Shown: piece after piece, positions 52,902-60,415 of the stretch
Layout: each line of letters opens with the position of its first letter
Position numbering within the stretch: the stretch's first letter is position 1
From: Bog-756 sp963756515
GTDB lineage: Bacteria; Actinomycetota; Acidimicrobiia; Acidimicrobiales; RAAP-2
Assembly: GCA_963756515.1 (NCBI GenBank)
Contig: CAVWNV010000007.1
Span: 372,001-436,000, forward strand
Direction: 5' to 3'
Length of the DNA stretch: 64,000 nucleotides
Position numbers and translations under genes: made by a program
Notes under the pieces: generated by a model
Told to the model about the DNA's origin: nothing
What the model saw: the letters and a program-made list of their open reading frames with translations, nothing else
The model's database searches: none

Positions 52902-52928
52902 TCATCGGCTGAAGGGCTGGTGACCTTA
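52902..52928 (-). promoter_or_regulatory. Sigma-28 (FliA/WhiG)-type promoter of the PAS-GGDEF-EAL gene
   Basis: On the minus strand, TAAGGTCA (52928-52921) is followed after 11 bases by GCCGATGA (52909-52902). This fits the FliA/WhiG consensus TAAAGTTT-N11-GCCGATAA. Transcription would start near 52895, about three bases before the ATG at 52892. Confidence 0.5.
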
Positions 52929-52976
52929 AGCCTGGATCAACGGCCCGCCAGTTCGCAGATCGTGGTTGGACGGCCT

Positions 52977-54221
52977 CTAATCCGGCTCGGCGATGACCAG
53001 CGCCGAGTTGAATCCTCCCAGGCCAATGGACGATTTGACCATCGGTCCCGGTCGGCGGGCGGTGTGTCCGTCGACGAGCCGGGGATGCCCCGGGGCCACC
53101 TGGCGTGGTGCGGGGATGAAGCCTGTCTGGAATGCGTACAACGTGGCCAGGATCTCTACCCCGGAGGCGGCCGCCTGGCAGTGGCCGGTGAGTGGTTTCA
53201 CCGAGAAGATCCCGTGCGCCTGTGGGAACAGTTCGTCGAGCACTTTGGCTTCGGCGCTGTCGCACTGGGCCGTGCCCGGCCCGTGGGCGTTGAAGTACGC
53301 CACCTCCGAGGGGTCGACGCCCGAACTCTCCATGGTGTCGCGGAAGCAGCGGAACACCTCGGCCAGGTCGGGGTTGATGCTGACGGCGTTGAATCCGTCC
53401 ATGGTCATACTTCCGCCGAGGATCGAGCCGTACGAACCGCGATCCTGAGTCGAGAGCACCATGCCCACGGCGGCCTCCCCGCCGGGGAACCCACGGCTCC
53501 CCTCCTGGAAGGGCCGGCAGGCCTCCAGCGCCGGGGTGTCGGCCACGGCCACACCGAGGTCACAGAAACTCTTGACGGTCTGACTGAGCAGAGAGAGATC
53601 GCAATTCAGGAAGATGACATCGGAGGCGATTCCCGAGTCGAGCCACGACTTGGCGGTGATGACGCCGGCGTTTCCCGACGAGCACATGGCCGACACCGAC
53701 ATGGACGGACCGTGGAAGTCGTACTCCTTCATCAACATGGCGATGACGGTGGATGGCATCATGTTGACCCACTGGCGCGGCTCGGCCGACACGCCGCTGC
53801 GGTAGAAGTCTCTCCACAGTTCGGCGTCGCCGAGCACCAGGCTGTGGACCACTCCGACCACAGGGCCCGGCTTCCATCCCCGCTCCAGCGCATCGGTGAT
53901 GGCCTCACGGGCCGCGAAACGGACGGCCTGCATGAACCGGCTGGGACCGTCGCGGCGGTCTCCTTCGGCGGTGACCTTGGCCACGTAGGCGGTCGCCTCC
54001 TCGCGGTAGGCGGGAAAGCCCTTGGTGAGCTTCACTGCGCTCTCGCCCAGGAGGAATCCGTCCCAGACGTGTTTGCGTCCCCAGCCGTATCCGGTCACGG
54101 CGCCGACTCCGGCGATATGGGACGGAGTGTCCCGTCCGAACCGGCGGGGGGTGCCGCCTGGGGACAGCACGGCCTCACTGGGGAGAGCGGGGCGGGACAT
54201 GGACTGGACAGCTTCCGACAT
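52977..54221 (-). CDS. Beta-ketoacyl synthase (KAS family)
   Basis: A 414-residue condensing enzyme, length as in FabF/FabB. The Cys-His-His triad is visible: Cys in SVSAMCSSGNAGVI near 190, His in FNAHGPGTAQCDSAE and His in KPLTGHCQAAASGVEIL. The glycine-rich end GLGGFNSALVI is also typical. The start MSEAVQSM at ATG 54221 follows a GAGGAG site. It stands alone without an acyl carrier protein or reductase nearby, so it may serve a specialised polyketide or lipid. The tandem TAGGCAGGT repeats upstream (54299-54318) may be regulatory. Confidence 0.9.
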   Translation of the reverse strand: MSEAVQSMSRPALPSEAVLSPGGTPRRFGRDTPSHIAGVGAVTGYGWGRKHVWDGFLLGESAVKLTKGFPAYREEATAYVAKVTAEGDRRDGPSRFMQAVRFAAREAITDALERGWKPGPVVGVVHSLVLGDAELWRDFYRSGVSAEPRQWVNMMPSTVIAMLMKEYDFHGPSMSVSAMCSSGNAGVITAKSWLDSGIASDVIFLNCDLSLLSQTVKSFCDLGVAVADTPALEACRPFQEGSRGFPGGEAAVGMVLSTQDRGSYGSILGGSMTMDGFNAVSINPDLAEVFRCFRDTMESSGVDPSEVAYFNAHGPGTAQCDSAEAKVLDELFPQAHGIFSVKPLTGHCQAAASGVEILATLYAFQTGFIPAPRQVAPGHPRLVDGHTARRPGPMVKSSIGLGGFNSALVIAEPD

Positions 54222-54298
54222 TGACGACTCCTCGAAGTCAAATTGTCCAGCAGGTCTATGAGGACGACGAGCTCGACCCATAGGTCCTGGGCAACTTC

Positions 54299-54318
54299 TA
54301 GGCAGGTTGTAGGCAGGT
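54299..54318. repeat. Direct repeat TAGGCAGGT, two copies 11 bp apart
   Basis: TAGGCAGGT occurs at 54299-54307 and 54310-54318, about one helical turn apart, in the gap 5' of the ketosynthase gene. The spacing is typical of tandem binding sites for a regulator, but no regulator is known. Confidence 0.4.
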
Positions 54319-54510
54319 CATAAAAAGGGCGGGTGCTTCGGCCATCGATTATGGCTCATGCGGATGGCACGCACAATGGGGTAGTTCACTGATCTGTGTC
54401 GAACAGGGGCCTCGGACCGGGGAGAATGCCGGAATAAGGACGTTGCTAAAACTATTCGTCCGTAGCGTGCCTCCCGGTCAATTCCACTCTATGGGGCTTG
54501 TCCTCCGACG

Positions 54511-55665
54511 CTATGAAGGCCGGCCCAGGGCCTCTCCGGAGGAGCCAAAATGCTCCAGCACGGCGGTGGCCTCGACGACGATTCGCCCGATCAGTTCGGC
54601 CACGGTGGGCAGCTCGGCGATCTCACCCACCACCTGTCCCGTGGGCAGGATGCCGACGTCGGTCCGCCCGTCCACCAGCGCGGCCTTGGTCATCATGGGG
54701 GCGTTGGCCGCCATGACCACCTGGGGCCAGGAGAGCTCGTTCCCCTGCTTCATGGCCCGTCCCTCCCGGAACAGTTCCAGCAGCGACGTGTCGGTCTCCT
54801 TCCGGAACGAATGGGCGTTGGAGAGGGCCCGCGGCAGGTTCTGCAGCCATGCGGACCGTTCGAGGTGGTCGACCAACGCCGTGCGGATGACCCGTTGCGG
54901 GGCACCGTCGACGGCGGTGGAGACGACGGTGCCGGTCACCGGTGTCCCGAGGTAGAGCTGCTTGACCTGATCGGGTACACGGCTCTCCCGCGTGAGGAGG
55001 AAGCGCGTGCCCATGGCGATGCCCGACGCGCCGTAAGCCAGTGCGGCCACCAGACCACGTCCGTCGAAGAACCCCCCGGCCGCGATGACCGCCACGCGGT
55101 CGCCCACCGCATCCACCACCGACGGGATGAGGAGGGAGGTGGGGATCGAACCGGTGTGTCCGCCACCTTCCCCGCCCTGCGCGATCACGGCGTCGACACC
55201 CCAGTCGGCGACCTTCTCGGCGTGACGACGTGCGCCGATGGTCGGCATGACGACCAGGCCGGCGTGCCGGCACCGGGCCACCAGCTCGGGGTTCGGGGCC
55301 TGCGCGAAGCTGGCCACGCGCACGCCGTGTTCGATCATCAGTGCCACCCGGTCGGCCACGTCGGCGACGTCGGTGCGCATGTTCACCCCGAAGGGACGAT
55401 CGGTCCGGGACCGAACGTCGCCGATGGCGGCGGCCAGCTCCGGAAAGGTCATGGTGGCCGAGGCCAGGATGCCCAGACCGCCGGCCTCGGCGGTGGCCGC
55501 AACCAGCCGGGGCCCCGCCACCCAACCCATGCCGGTCTGGACGATCGGGTACCGCACTCCCACCAGGTCGCAGAACGGTGTGTGCAGGGCCGGATGGGGC
55601 CGTCCCGGCGTCCCGTCCCCCCGGGGTGGCTCGGGCTCCGCCGGTCCGGTGGCCGGGCCGGTCAT
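54511..55665 (-). CDS. ipdC: IpdC-like flavin oxidoreductase (nitronate monooxygenase family)
   Basis: A 384-residue FMN-binding barrel of the NPD/2-nitropropane dioxygenase family. The core starts FCDLVGVRYPIVQTGMGWVA and has AEAGGLGILASATMT, then VIAQGGEGGGHTGSIPT and VIAAGGFFDGRGLVAALAYGASGIAMGTRFL, the phosphate-binding strands. It is the last gene of echA20-ipdA-ipdB-ipdC, the same set as M. tuberculosis Rv3550-Rv3553, where IpdC takes part in degrading the last steroid rings. The ATG at 55665 overlaps the ipdB stop by four bases. Confidence 0.88.
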   Translation of the reverse strand: MTGPATGPAEPEPPRGDGTPGRPHPALHTPFCDLVGVRYPIVQTGMGWVAGPRLVAATAEAGGLGILASATMTFPELAAAIGDVRSRTDRPFGVNMRTDVADVADRVALMIEHGVRVASFAQAPNPELVARCRHAGLVVMPTIGARRHAEKVADWGVDAVIAQGGEGGGHTGSIPTSLLIPSVVDAVGDRVAVIAAGGFFDGRGLVAALAYGASGIAMGTRFLLTRESRVPDQVKQLYLGTPVTGTVVSTAVDGAPQRVIRTALVDHLERSAWLQNLPRALSNAHSFRKETDTSLLELFREGRAMKQGNELSWPQVVMAANAPMMTKAALVDGRTDVGILPTGQVVGEIAELPTVAELIGRIVVEATAVLEHFGSSGEALGRPS

Positions 55666-56459
55666 GAGCGGATCTCCCGGTCCCGCAGGCCCCGCGGGTC
55701 GAGCACGGTACGGAGCAGGTCGAGCTCCTCGGGGGTCGGGAGCCGGGTTTCGGGGACGTCCGGCGGCACCACCAGCTCGAAACCGGTGGCGTCGACGACC
55801 TCGGGGACGGTCACGCCGGGATGCAGGGAGCGCACCCGCATGACGTGGCCGGGAGTGTCGAAATCGAACACGCCGAGATTGGAGACGACGAAGCGGATCT
55901 CGTGGTAGCGGGTGGCCGACGGCCCCGCCTCGGCGGCTCGGGCATAGCCCACCCCGGACACCACGTCGACCTGCTCGACGAAGGACCGGGTGGAGTGCTG
56001 GGGTACCCAGTAGCTCGTCGAGTGGTTCACGGTGTTCCCGGGGGCACCGCGGACCCCGACCAGCTGCGCCTTGGGTCGGACCCATTCGCCGATGGCGCTG
56101 ATGTTCTGGTTGCCGGTGCGGTCGATCTGGGAGGCCATCATGATCAGGTTCCTCCGCCCCGACCAGACGGTGTCGAAGACCTTCCGGTAGGGCATGTGCG
56201 ACTCGAGCACCAACGTCGACGGGTCGGCCCCGAGGGCCGGCACGCCGGACACCAGGGCGGCGTCTCCGTCGGTGAGGACCAGGTCGGGGGCGAAGGTCAT
56301 CCGGGCCAAACGGGCGCCGAGGGCGGGTGCCGTGCCGAAGGCACTGGCCATCACCTCACCGTCGCCGCGGAACACCTCGGCACAGGCCACCGCGCAGTAC
56401 TCGGCCCTGGTGACGCCGGAACCCTCGGACCGGCCAGGTTCTGGTCGTGCTGCGCTCAT
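55662..56459 (-). CDS. ipdB: Steroid ring-opening CoA hydrolase, beta subunit
   Basis: A 265-residue CoA-transferase-fold protein. It contains TRAEYCAVACAEVFRGDGEVMA at the N-terminus and LILTDGDAAL-type text (DLVLTDGDAALVSG), then NLIMMASQIDRTGNQNISAIG and VVSNLGVFDFDTPGHVMRV. In mycobacteria IpdA and IpdB form a complex that hydrolyses the last carbocyclic ring of cholesterol (the COCHEA-CoA substrate) despite the transferase fold. The ATG at 56459 overlaps the ipdA stop by four bases; the partner genes on both sides support the call. Confidence 0.9.
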   Translation of the reverse strand: MSAARPEPGRSEGSGVTRAEYCAVACAEVFRGDGEVMASAFGTAPALGARLARMTFAPDLVLTDGDAALVSGVPALGADPSTLVLESHMPYRKVFDTVWSGRRNLIMMASQIDRTGNQNISAIGEWVRPKAQLVGVRGAPGNTVNHSTSYWVPQHSTRSFVEQVDVVSGVGYARAAEAGPSATRYHEIRFVVSNLGVFDFDTPGHVMRVRSLHPGVTVPEVVDATGFELVVPPDVPETRLPTPEELDLLRTVLDPRGLRDREIRS

Positions 56460-57367
56460 GATCGACCTCCCCGGCCGGACGCGGCCTTTCCGTCGGCAGC
56501 CTTCGCCGCCCGCTCGACTCTGGCCGACTCGACCGCGCTCCGATAGTCGGACTCGTCGACCTCGAGGTACCGACGGGCGAAGGCCGACCACGCATCCGGA
56601 TCGCCGGCGGCGGCCACGTACTCCTTCTGGAACGCCTCGTCCCGCGAGTAGTCGGGCACGCAGGCGGTGAAGTGGGCCCCGCCCGGTGTCTCGACCACGC
56701 CATCGGTCAGGAGCCGGCTGATGCACAGAGTCTGGAGCGGTCCCTCCGCCCCCAACCGGTCGGTGTCGACGATGCGCTCCGTGGTCACGAACCGACGATC
56801 GGCGGCGCCGAGGAACAGCTCGTCGAAGAACGGATCCGGTCCGAGGATCTGGCCGGACCCCTTGAGGTCGGCCCGATTGACGTGGACGATCGAGGCGTCG
56901 AGACGGAGCGCCGGCATGGCCACGAGTTCCTCGGCGTCCTCATACGGAGAGGTGACGGTCCGCAACGTGGGATTGATGCGCATGACGTCGGAACCCAGGC
57001 CGGCCCGAGTGGGGAGGAAGGGAAGGCGTTGCGACGCCGCCAGAAGCCCGAGGTAGAACATGCCCTCGTCGATCTCCATGCTCTCGATGGCGCCGGTCTG
57101 GCGCGCCACCTTGAAGTGCGGGTCGGTGGGGATGGAGTCGAGCGTGACGAATCCGAACACGACCTTGGCCACCTTGCCGGCAGAACAGAGCAGTCCCACG
57201 TCGGGACCGCCGTACGACACCACGGTGAGGTCGCGGAGATCCGAGCGGAGGATGGCCCGGACGGCGGCCATGGGCTTACGTCGCGATCCCCACCCCCCGA
57301 TGCCGATGGTCATTCCGCTGCGCAGCTCGCCGATGAGCTCGTCCAGCGAGAGTCGCTTGTCTGCCAT
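56456..57367 (-). CDS. ipdA: Steroid ring-opening CoA hydrolase, alpha subunit
   Basis: A 303-residue CoA-transferase-fold protein starting MADKRLSLDELIGELRSGMT, followed by IGIGGWGSRRKPMAAVRAIL, the glycine-rich loop typical of IpdA. Further blocks are VSYGGPDVGLLCSAGKVAKVVFG and LPTRAGLGSDVMRINPTL. It pairs with IpdB to open the final ring in steroid degradation. The Ala/Lys/Gly-rich C-terminal tail is longer than the core needs. It starts 11 bp after echA20 ends, in one operon. Confidence 0.9.
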   Translation of the reverse strand: MADKRLSLDELIGELRSGMTIGIGGWGSRRKPMAAVRAILRSDLRDLTVVSYGGPDVGLLCSAGKVAKVVFGFVTLDSIPTDPHFKVARQTGAIESMEIDEGMFYLGLLAASQRLPFLPTRAGLGSDVMRINPTLRTVTSPYEDAEELVAMPALRLDASIVHVNRADLKGSGQILGPDPFFDELFLGAADRRFVTTERIVDTDRLGAEGPLQTLCISRLLTDGVVETPGGAHFTACVPDYSRDEAFQKEYVAAAGDPDAWSAFARRYLEVDESDYRSAVESARVERAAKAADGKAASGRGGRS

Positions 57368-57378
57368 GCCCGAATCCC

Positions 57379-58137
57379 CTATCTGGTGGTGTCGGCGTCG
57401 CGCTTCTCCACGAAGGCGGCCCGCTGCTCGTCGGCTACCCCGGCGACGTGCAGTTCGTAGGTGAACCCCTGCTCCAGCCGGTAGCTGGTCTTGACGTCGA
57501 CCGGATCGATGCCGTTGAGAGACTCCTTGGCCCGACGGAGGATGGTGGGGCTCTTGGTTGCGATGGAGGCCGCCACCTCGCGGGCCGCGTCCACGAGCTC
57601 GTGGCGGGGGACGACGCGGAGGATCGATCCGTACCGTTGGAGTTCGGCCGCCCCGGCCGGCTCGGCGGTATACACCATCGACCGCATGCGGTGCTGGGGG
57701 ACCAGGCGCGACAGGTGGGTGGCGGCACCGAGGGCGCCTCGGTCCACCTCGGGAAGCCCGAAGGTGGCGTCGTCGGAGGCCACCACGATGTCGGCGTTGC
57801 CGGCGATGCCCACCCCACCCCCGAGGCAGAAGCCCTGCACGGCGGCGATCACGGGGACCTCGCACTCGTAGACGGCGGCGAAGGCGGCGAAGCAACCACG
57901 GTTGGCGCCGATCAGCGCCTCGTCCCCCCGGGCCTGGATCTCCTTGATGTCCACGCCGGCACAGAAACCCCGCCCCTCGGCCCTCACGATGACGACGCGG
58001 TTGTCCGGAACCCGTCCGGCCGCCACCACCTGCTCGGCCAAACTGAACCAGGCGGCCACGTCGAGGGCGTTCACCGGTGGATGGTCGATGATCACCTCGG
58101 CGATGCCGGGGCCGGCGTCATGGGTCGTGATGGGCAT
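57379..58137 (-). CDS. echA20: EchA20-type ring hydrolase (crotonase family)
   Basis: A 252-residue crotonase-fold protein. Its text follows mycobacterial EchA20 closely from memory: IIDHPPVNALDVAAWFSLA, VIVRAEGRGFCAGVDIKEIQ, NRGCFAAFAAVYECEVPVIA, then FGLPEVDRGALGAATHLSRL and SYRLEQGFTYELHVAGVADE. EchA20 opens a steroid ring (ring D of the HIEC-CoA intermediate) before IpdAB acts. It is the first gene of the minus-strand operon; a shared inverted-repeat operator lies at 58236-58254. A database comparison would settle identity. Confidence 0.9.
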   Translation of the reverse strand: MPITTHDAGPGIAEVIIDHPPVNALDVAAWFSLAEQVVAAGRVPDNRVVIVRAEGRGFCAGVDIKEIQARGDEALIGANRGCFAAFAAVYECEVPVIAAVQGFCLGGGVGIAGNADIVVASDDATFGLPEVDRGALGAATHLSRLVPQHRMRSMVYTAEPAGAAELQRYGSILRVVPRHELVDAAREVAASIATKSPTILRRAKESLNGIDPVDVKTSYRLEQGFTYELHVAGVADEQRAAFVEKRDADTTR

Positions 58138-58235
58138 GCACTGCTCCCGGCGGTTCGGAGGCGTGATCCCCGCACCGGTCCCGGACCCGGGTCACCGGGC
58201 GTCGTGGACTGCGGAGCGGGCACGCACTCGGCGTG

Positions 58236-58254
58236 ATCTGATACAGCGTCAGGA
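58236..58254. promoter_or_regulatory. Inverted-repeat operator between echA20-ipd and SDR genes
   Basis: ATCTGATACAGCGTCAGGA matches the core at 48503-48521 at 14 of 19 positions and fits a TCTGAC-N5-GTCAGA palindrome with two mismatches. It lies in the 146-bp divergent gap, 99 bp from echA20 and 30 bp from the SDR gene. Confidence 0.5.
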
Positions 58255-58283
58255 CAGTACCAGTCGGAGACCGGGAGGCAGCT

Positions 58284-59207
58284 GTGGCCACATTCGATTC
58301 TGCTCGCACATCGGGGGACCCCGACTCTGCTCCTGCTCCCACATCGGGGGACCCCGACTCTGCTCCCACATCGGGGGACCCCGACTCTGCTCCCACATCG
58401 GGGGACCTCGATTTCAGCGGCCGGGTGGCCGTGGTGACCGGGGGGTCCAAGGGGATCGGCCGAGGGATCGCCACCGCATTTCTCGCCGCCGGCGCCGACG
58501 TGGTGGTGTGCGGTCGGAACGAGGTGGAAGAGGACGACCTCCCCAGCGCCCCGGACCGCACGGGAACCGTGAGGCGGGCGGTGTTCGTGGCCGGCGACGT
58601 TCGCCAGGCCGAGCAGGCGTCGGCGGTGGTGGAGGCGGCGGTCGAGCGGTTCGGGAGGCTGGACACGTTGGTCAACAACGCCGGGGGCTCACCCCAGGTG
58701 GAGGCGGCCGTCGCCTCCCCCCGCTTTCTGGCGTCGATCGTGGCGCTGAACCTGCTGGCCCCCATGTACTGTGCCCAGGCCGCCAACGCGGTGATGCAGG
58801 GACAGGACGACGGCGGATCCATCGTCAACATCTCGTCGGTGAGCGGTATCCGCCCGTCCCCGGGTACGGCGGCATACGGAGCGGCCAAAGCCGGCCTGAT
58901 CCACCTGACCCAGACCCTGGCCGTCGAGTGGGCGCCGAAGGTCCGGGTCAACTGCGTGAGCGGGGGGTTGGTGGCCACGGAAGCCGCGGACGCTCACTAC
59001 GGGGGACCCGCCGGCATGGCCGAGGTGGCCGCCACGGTACCGCTGGGAAGGTTCGGGACCCCTGCTGACATAGCCGGTCTGTGCCTGTTCCTGGCCTCGT
59101 CCCTGGCCTCCTACGTGAGCGGAGCCAACCTGGTGGCGCACGGCGGCGGGGAGTGGCCGGCCTTTTTCACCGCGGTGCAGCGGGCCACCGGGGGAGGGTC
59201 CCGGTAG
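58284..59207 (+). CDS. Short-chain dehydrogenase with repetitive N-terminal extension
   Basis: A 307-residue SDR from a GTG at 58284. Residues ~8-40 are four tandem TSGDPDSAP-type nonapeptides; the SDR core starts near 43 with DFSGRVAVVTGGSKGIGRGIA. Other signatures are DTLVNNAGGSP, the Ser in IVNISSVSGI and the Tyr-Lys pair in AAYGAAKAGL. It is divergent from echA20-ipdABC and shares an operator region with it, so it probably oxidises or reduces an intermediate of the same ring-degradation route; SDR genes flank the mycobacterial counterpart too. The true start could instead lie after the repeats. Confidence 0.88.
   Translation: MATFDSARTSGDPDSAPAPTSGDPDSAPTSGDPDSAPTSGDLDFSGRVAVVTGGSKGIGRGIATAFLAAGADVVVCGRNEVEEDDLPSAPDRTGTVRRAVFVAGDVRQAEQASAVVEAAVERFGRLDTLVNNAGGSPQVEAAVASPRFLASIVALNLLAPMYCAQAANAVMQGQDDGGSIVNISSVSGIRPSPGTAAYGAAKAGLIHLTQTLAVEWAPKVRVNCVSGGLVATEAADAHYGGPAGMAEVAATVPLGRFGTPADIAGLCLFLASSLASYVSGANLVAHGGGEWPAFFTAVQRATGGGSR
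58310..58412 (+). repeat. 27-bp tandem repeats, four copies, each with a GGGGGACCCC core
   Basis: The units differ little; the first and second are separated by an extra six bases. Each has the palindrome TCGGGG-GA-CCCCGA, so each can form a small hairpin. They code for TSGDPDSAP in the SDR frame and keep that frame. Confidence 0.85.
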
Positions 59208-59289
59208 GCGGGTCCGCCGACCCCGGGAACCCCTACCCGGGACGGCCCCGACCTCCTAGTTCTCCCTGGCCACGGGGGTGGGAAACCGC

Positions 59290-59316
59290 TCAAGTGGGCC
59301 TCGGGACGGTCGATAA
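59290..59316 (+). promoter_or_regulatory. Sigma-28 (FliA/WhiG)-type promoter of the EAL gene
   Basis: TCAAGTGG (59290-59297), 11 bases, then GTCGATAA (59309-59316) fits the FliA/WhiG consensus TAAAGTTT-N11-GCCGATAA. Transcription would start near 59322, at the first codon of a 28-codon upstream frame that overlaps the EAL start. Confidence 0.55.
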
Positions 59317-59320
59317 TAAA

Positions 59321-59407
59321 ATGGTGAAACCAGAGCGGGCGGCCCGGATGGCCGTCGACCACTACGGGATCGTCCCATCGGGTCGGAAGCCGGCAGGATC
59401 ATGCTGA
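59321..59407 (+). CDS. Candidate 28-codon upstream frame
   Basis: ATG 59321 opens a frame of 28 codons, starting MVKPERAARMAVDHYG, whose TGA at 59405-59407 lies just inside the EAL gene. Its ATG coincides with the expected transcription start. It could couple translation of the EAL gene. There is no sequence evidence for a stable product. Confidence 0.25.
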   Translation: MVKPERAARMAVDHYGIVPSGRKPAGSC

Positions 59408-60291
59408 CCCAGACCGAACCCACCTTCACGCTGGCCGGCTCACCCTTCCTCGAGTACCTGCCGGTGGTCGACCTCTCCTCGGGACGCCTGTTGGGGATGG
59501 AGGCACTGGTCCGTTGGCAGCACCCCACCGAGGGGCTCATCCCGCCCAACCGCCTGATCCCGTTCGTGGAGTCGAACGGTGACATCGGCCCGCTGACCCG
59601 TTGGATCCTCATGGAGGCCTGCGAGCAGGCGTGCAGCTGGTCGCCCAGTATCCAGCTCGGCGTGAACTGCACCATCGACCAGCTCCGTCGGGGCGAGGTG
59701 TCGAACGCGGTCGAAACCGCCCTCGAGCAGAGCGGCTTCCGCAGCGGGCAGCTGACGCTCGAGGTGACCGAGGACGCCATCGTGGATCCTGCCGCCTCGG
59801 CCGACCTCAAGACCCTCTCGCAGATGGGCGTCCAGCTCTCCGTCGACGACGCCGGCACCAACTGGTCGTCGTTCGAGCCGTTCAAGCGGCACTCGATCGG
59901 CACGGTCAAGATCGACGGGTCGTTCATCGCCGGCCTCGAGCCCACCCAGGGCATCAACCGGCTCGTGGTGGAGACGGTCATCCACATGGCCCACTCCCTC
60001 GGGATGTCGGCCATCGTCGAGGCCGTGGAAACGGTGTCCCAGGTGGAGATCGTCCGGTCCTTCAACGCCGACGCCGCTCAGGGATTCTTCTTCGCCCGAC
60101 CCATGTCCAGCGAGAACGCCGCCGAACTGGCCGGCAGCATCGAGGTGCCGCAGTTCTCCCGCACCCAGATCCGCACCCTGGTCCATCCCGGAGACCCGGA
60201 AAGCGGCTCGGGGTCCGGATCGGAGCCGGCTCCGGTCGCCGACGGAGTGGACGCGGCCGAGGATCCCGGCGACCCCTTCGAGACCGACTGA
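59401..60291 (+). CDS. Stand-alone EAL-domain c-di-GMP phosphodiesterase
   Basis: A 296-residue protein that is almost all EAL domain (about 15-250). EALVRWQHP near 34 keeps the Glu of the signature. NCTIDQL stands for NLS-x-QL, EVTED for EVTE, DDAGTNWSSFE for DDFGTGYSS, and KIDGSFIAGL for KIDKSFV. The metal- and substrate-binding Glu, Asn, Asp-Asp, Lys and Gln positions are kept, though the loop after Asp-Asp is altered, so activity may be reduced. The last ~45 residues are acidic and Gly/Ser-rich. A sigma-28-type promoter precedes it. It may lower c-di-GMP when motility genes are on. Confidence 0.88.
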   Translation: MLTQTEPTFTLAGSPFLEYLPVVDLSSGRLLGMEALVRWQHPTEGLIPPNRLIPFVESNGDIGPLTRWILMEACEQACSWSPSIQLGVNCTIDQLRRGEVSNAVETALEQSGFRSGQLTLEVTEDAIVDPAASADLKTLSQMGVQLSVDDAGTNWSSFEPFKRHSIGTVKIDGSFIAGLEPTQGINRLVVETVIHMAHSLGMSAIVEAVETVSQVEIVRSFNADAAQGFFFARPMSSENAAELAGSIEVPQFSRTQIRTLVHPGDPESGSGSGSEPAPVADGVDAAEDPGDPFETD

Positions 60292-60415
60292 CAGCGTCCG
60301 GCCGCCGCATTCCGTGCCTGGACAGGCGTCCGGAAGCTGGGAGCCGGGGACCACGCACGGTGGCGGGGAGGGGCTTCACTAGGAGGAACGCCCGAATTGT
60401 TGTATACCTCTGGCC

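Noticed and set aside
58310..58412. CRISPR-like array
   Set aside because: The repeats are contiguous without unique spacers and lie inside a coding frame.
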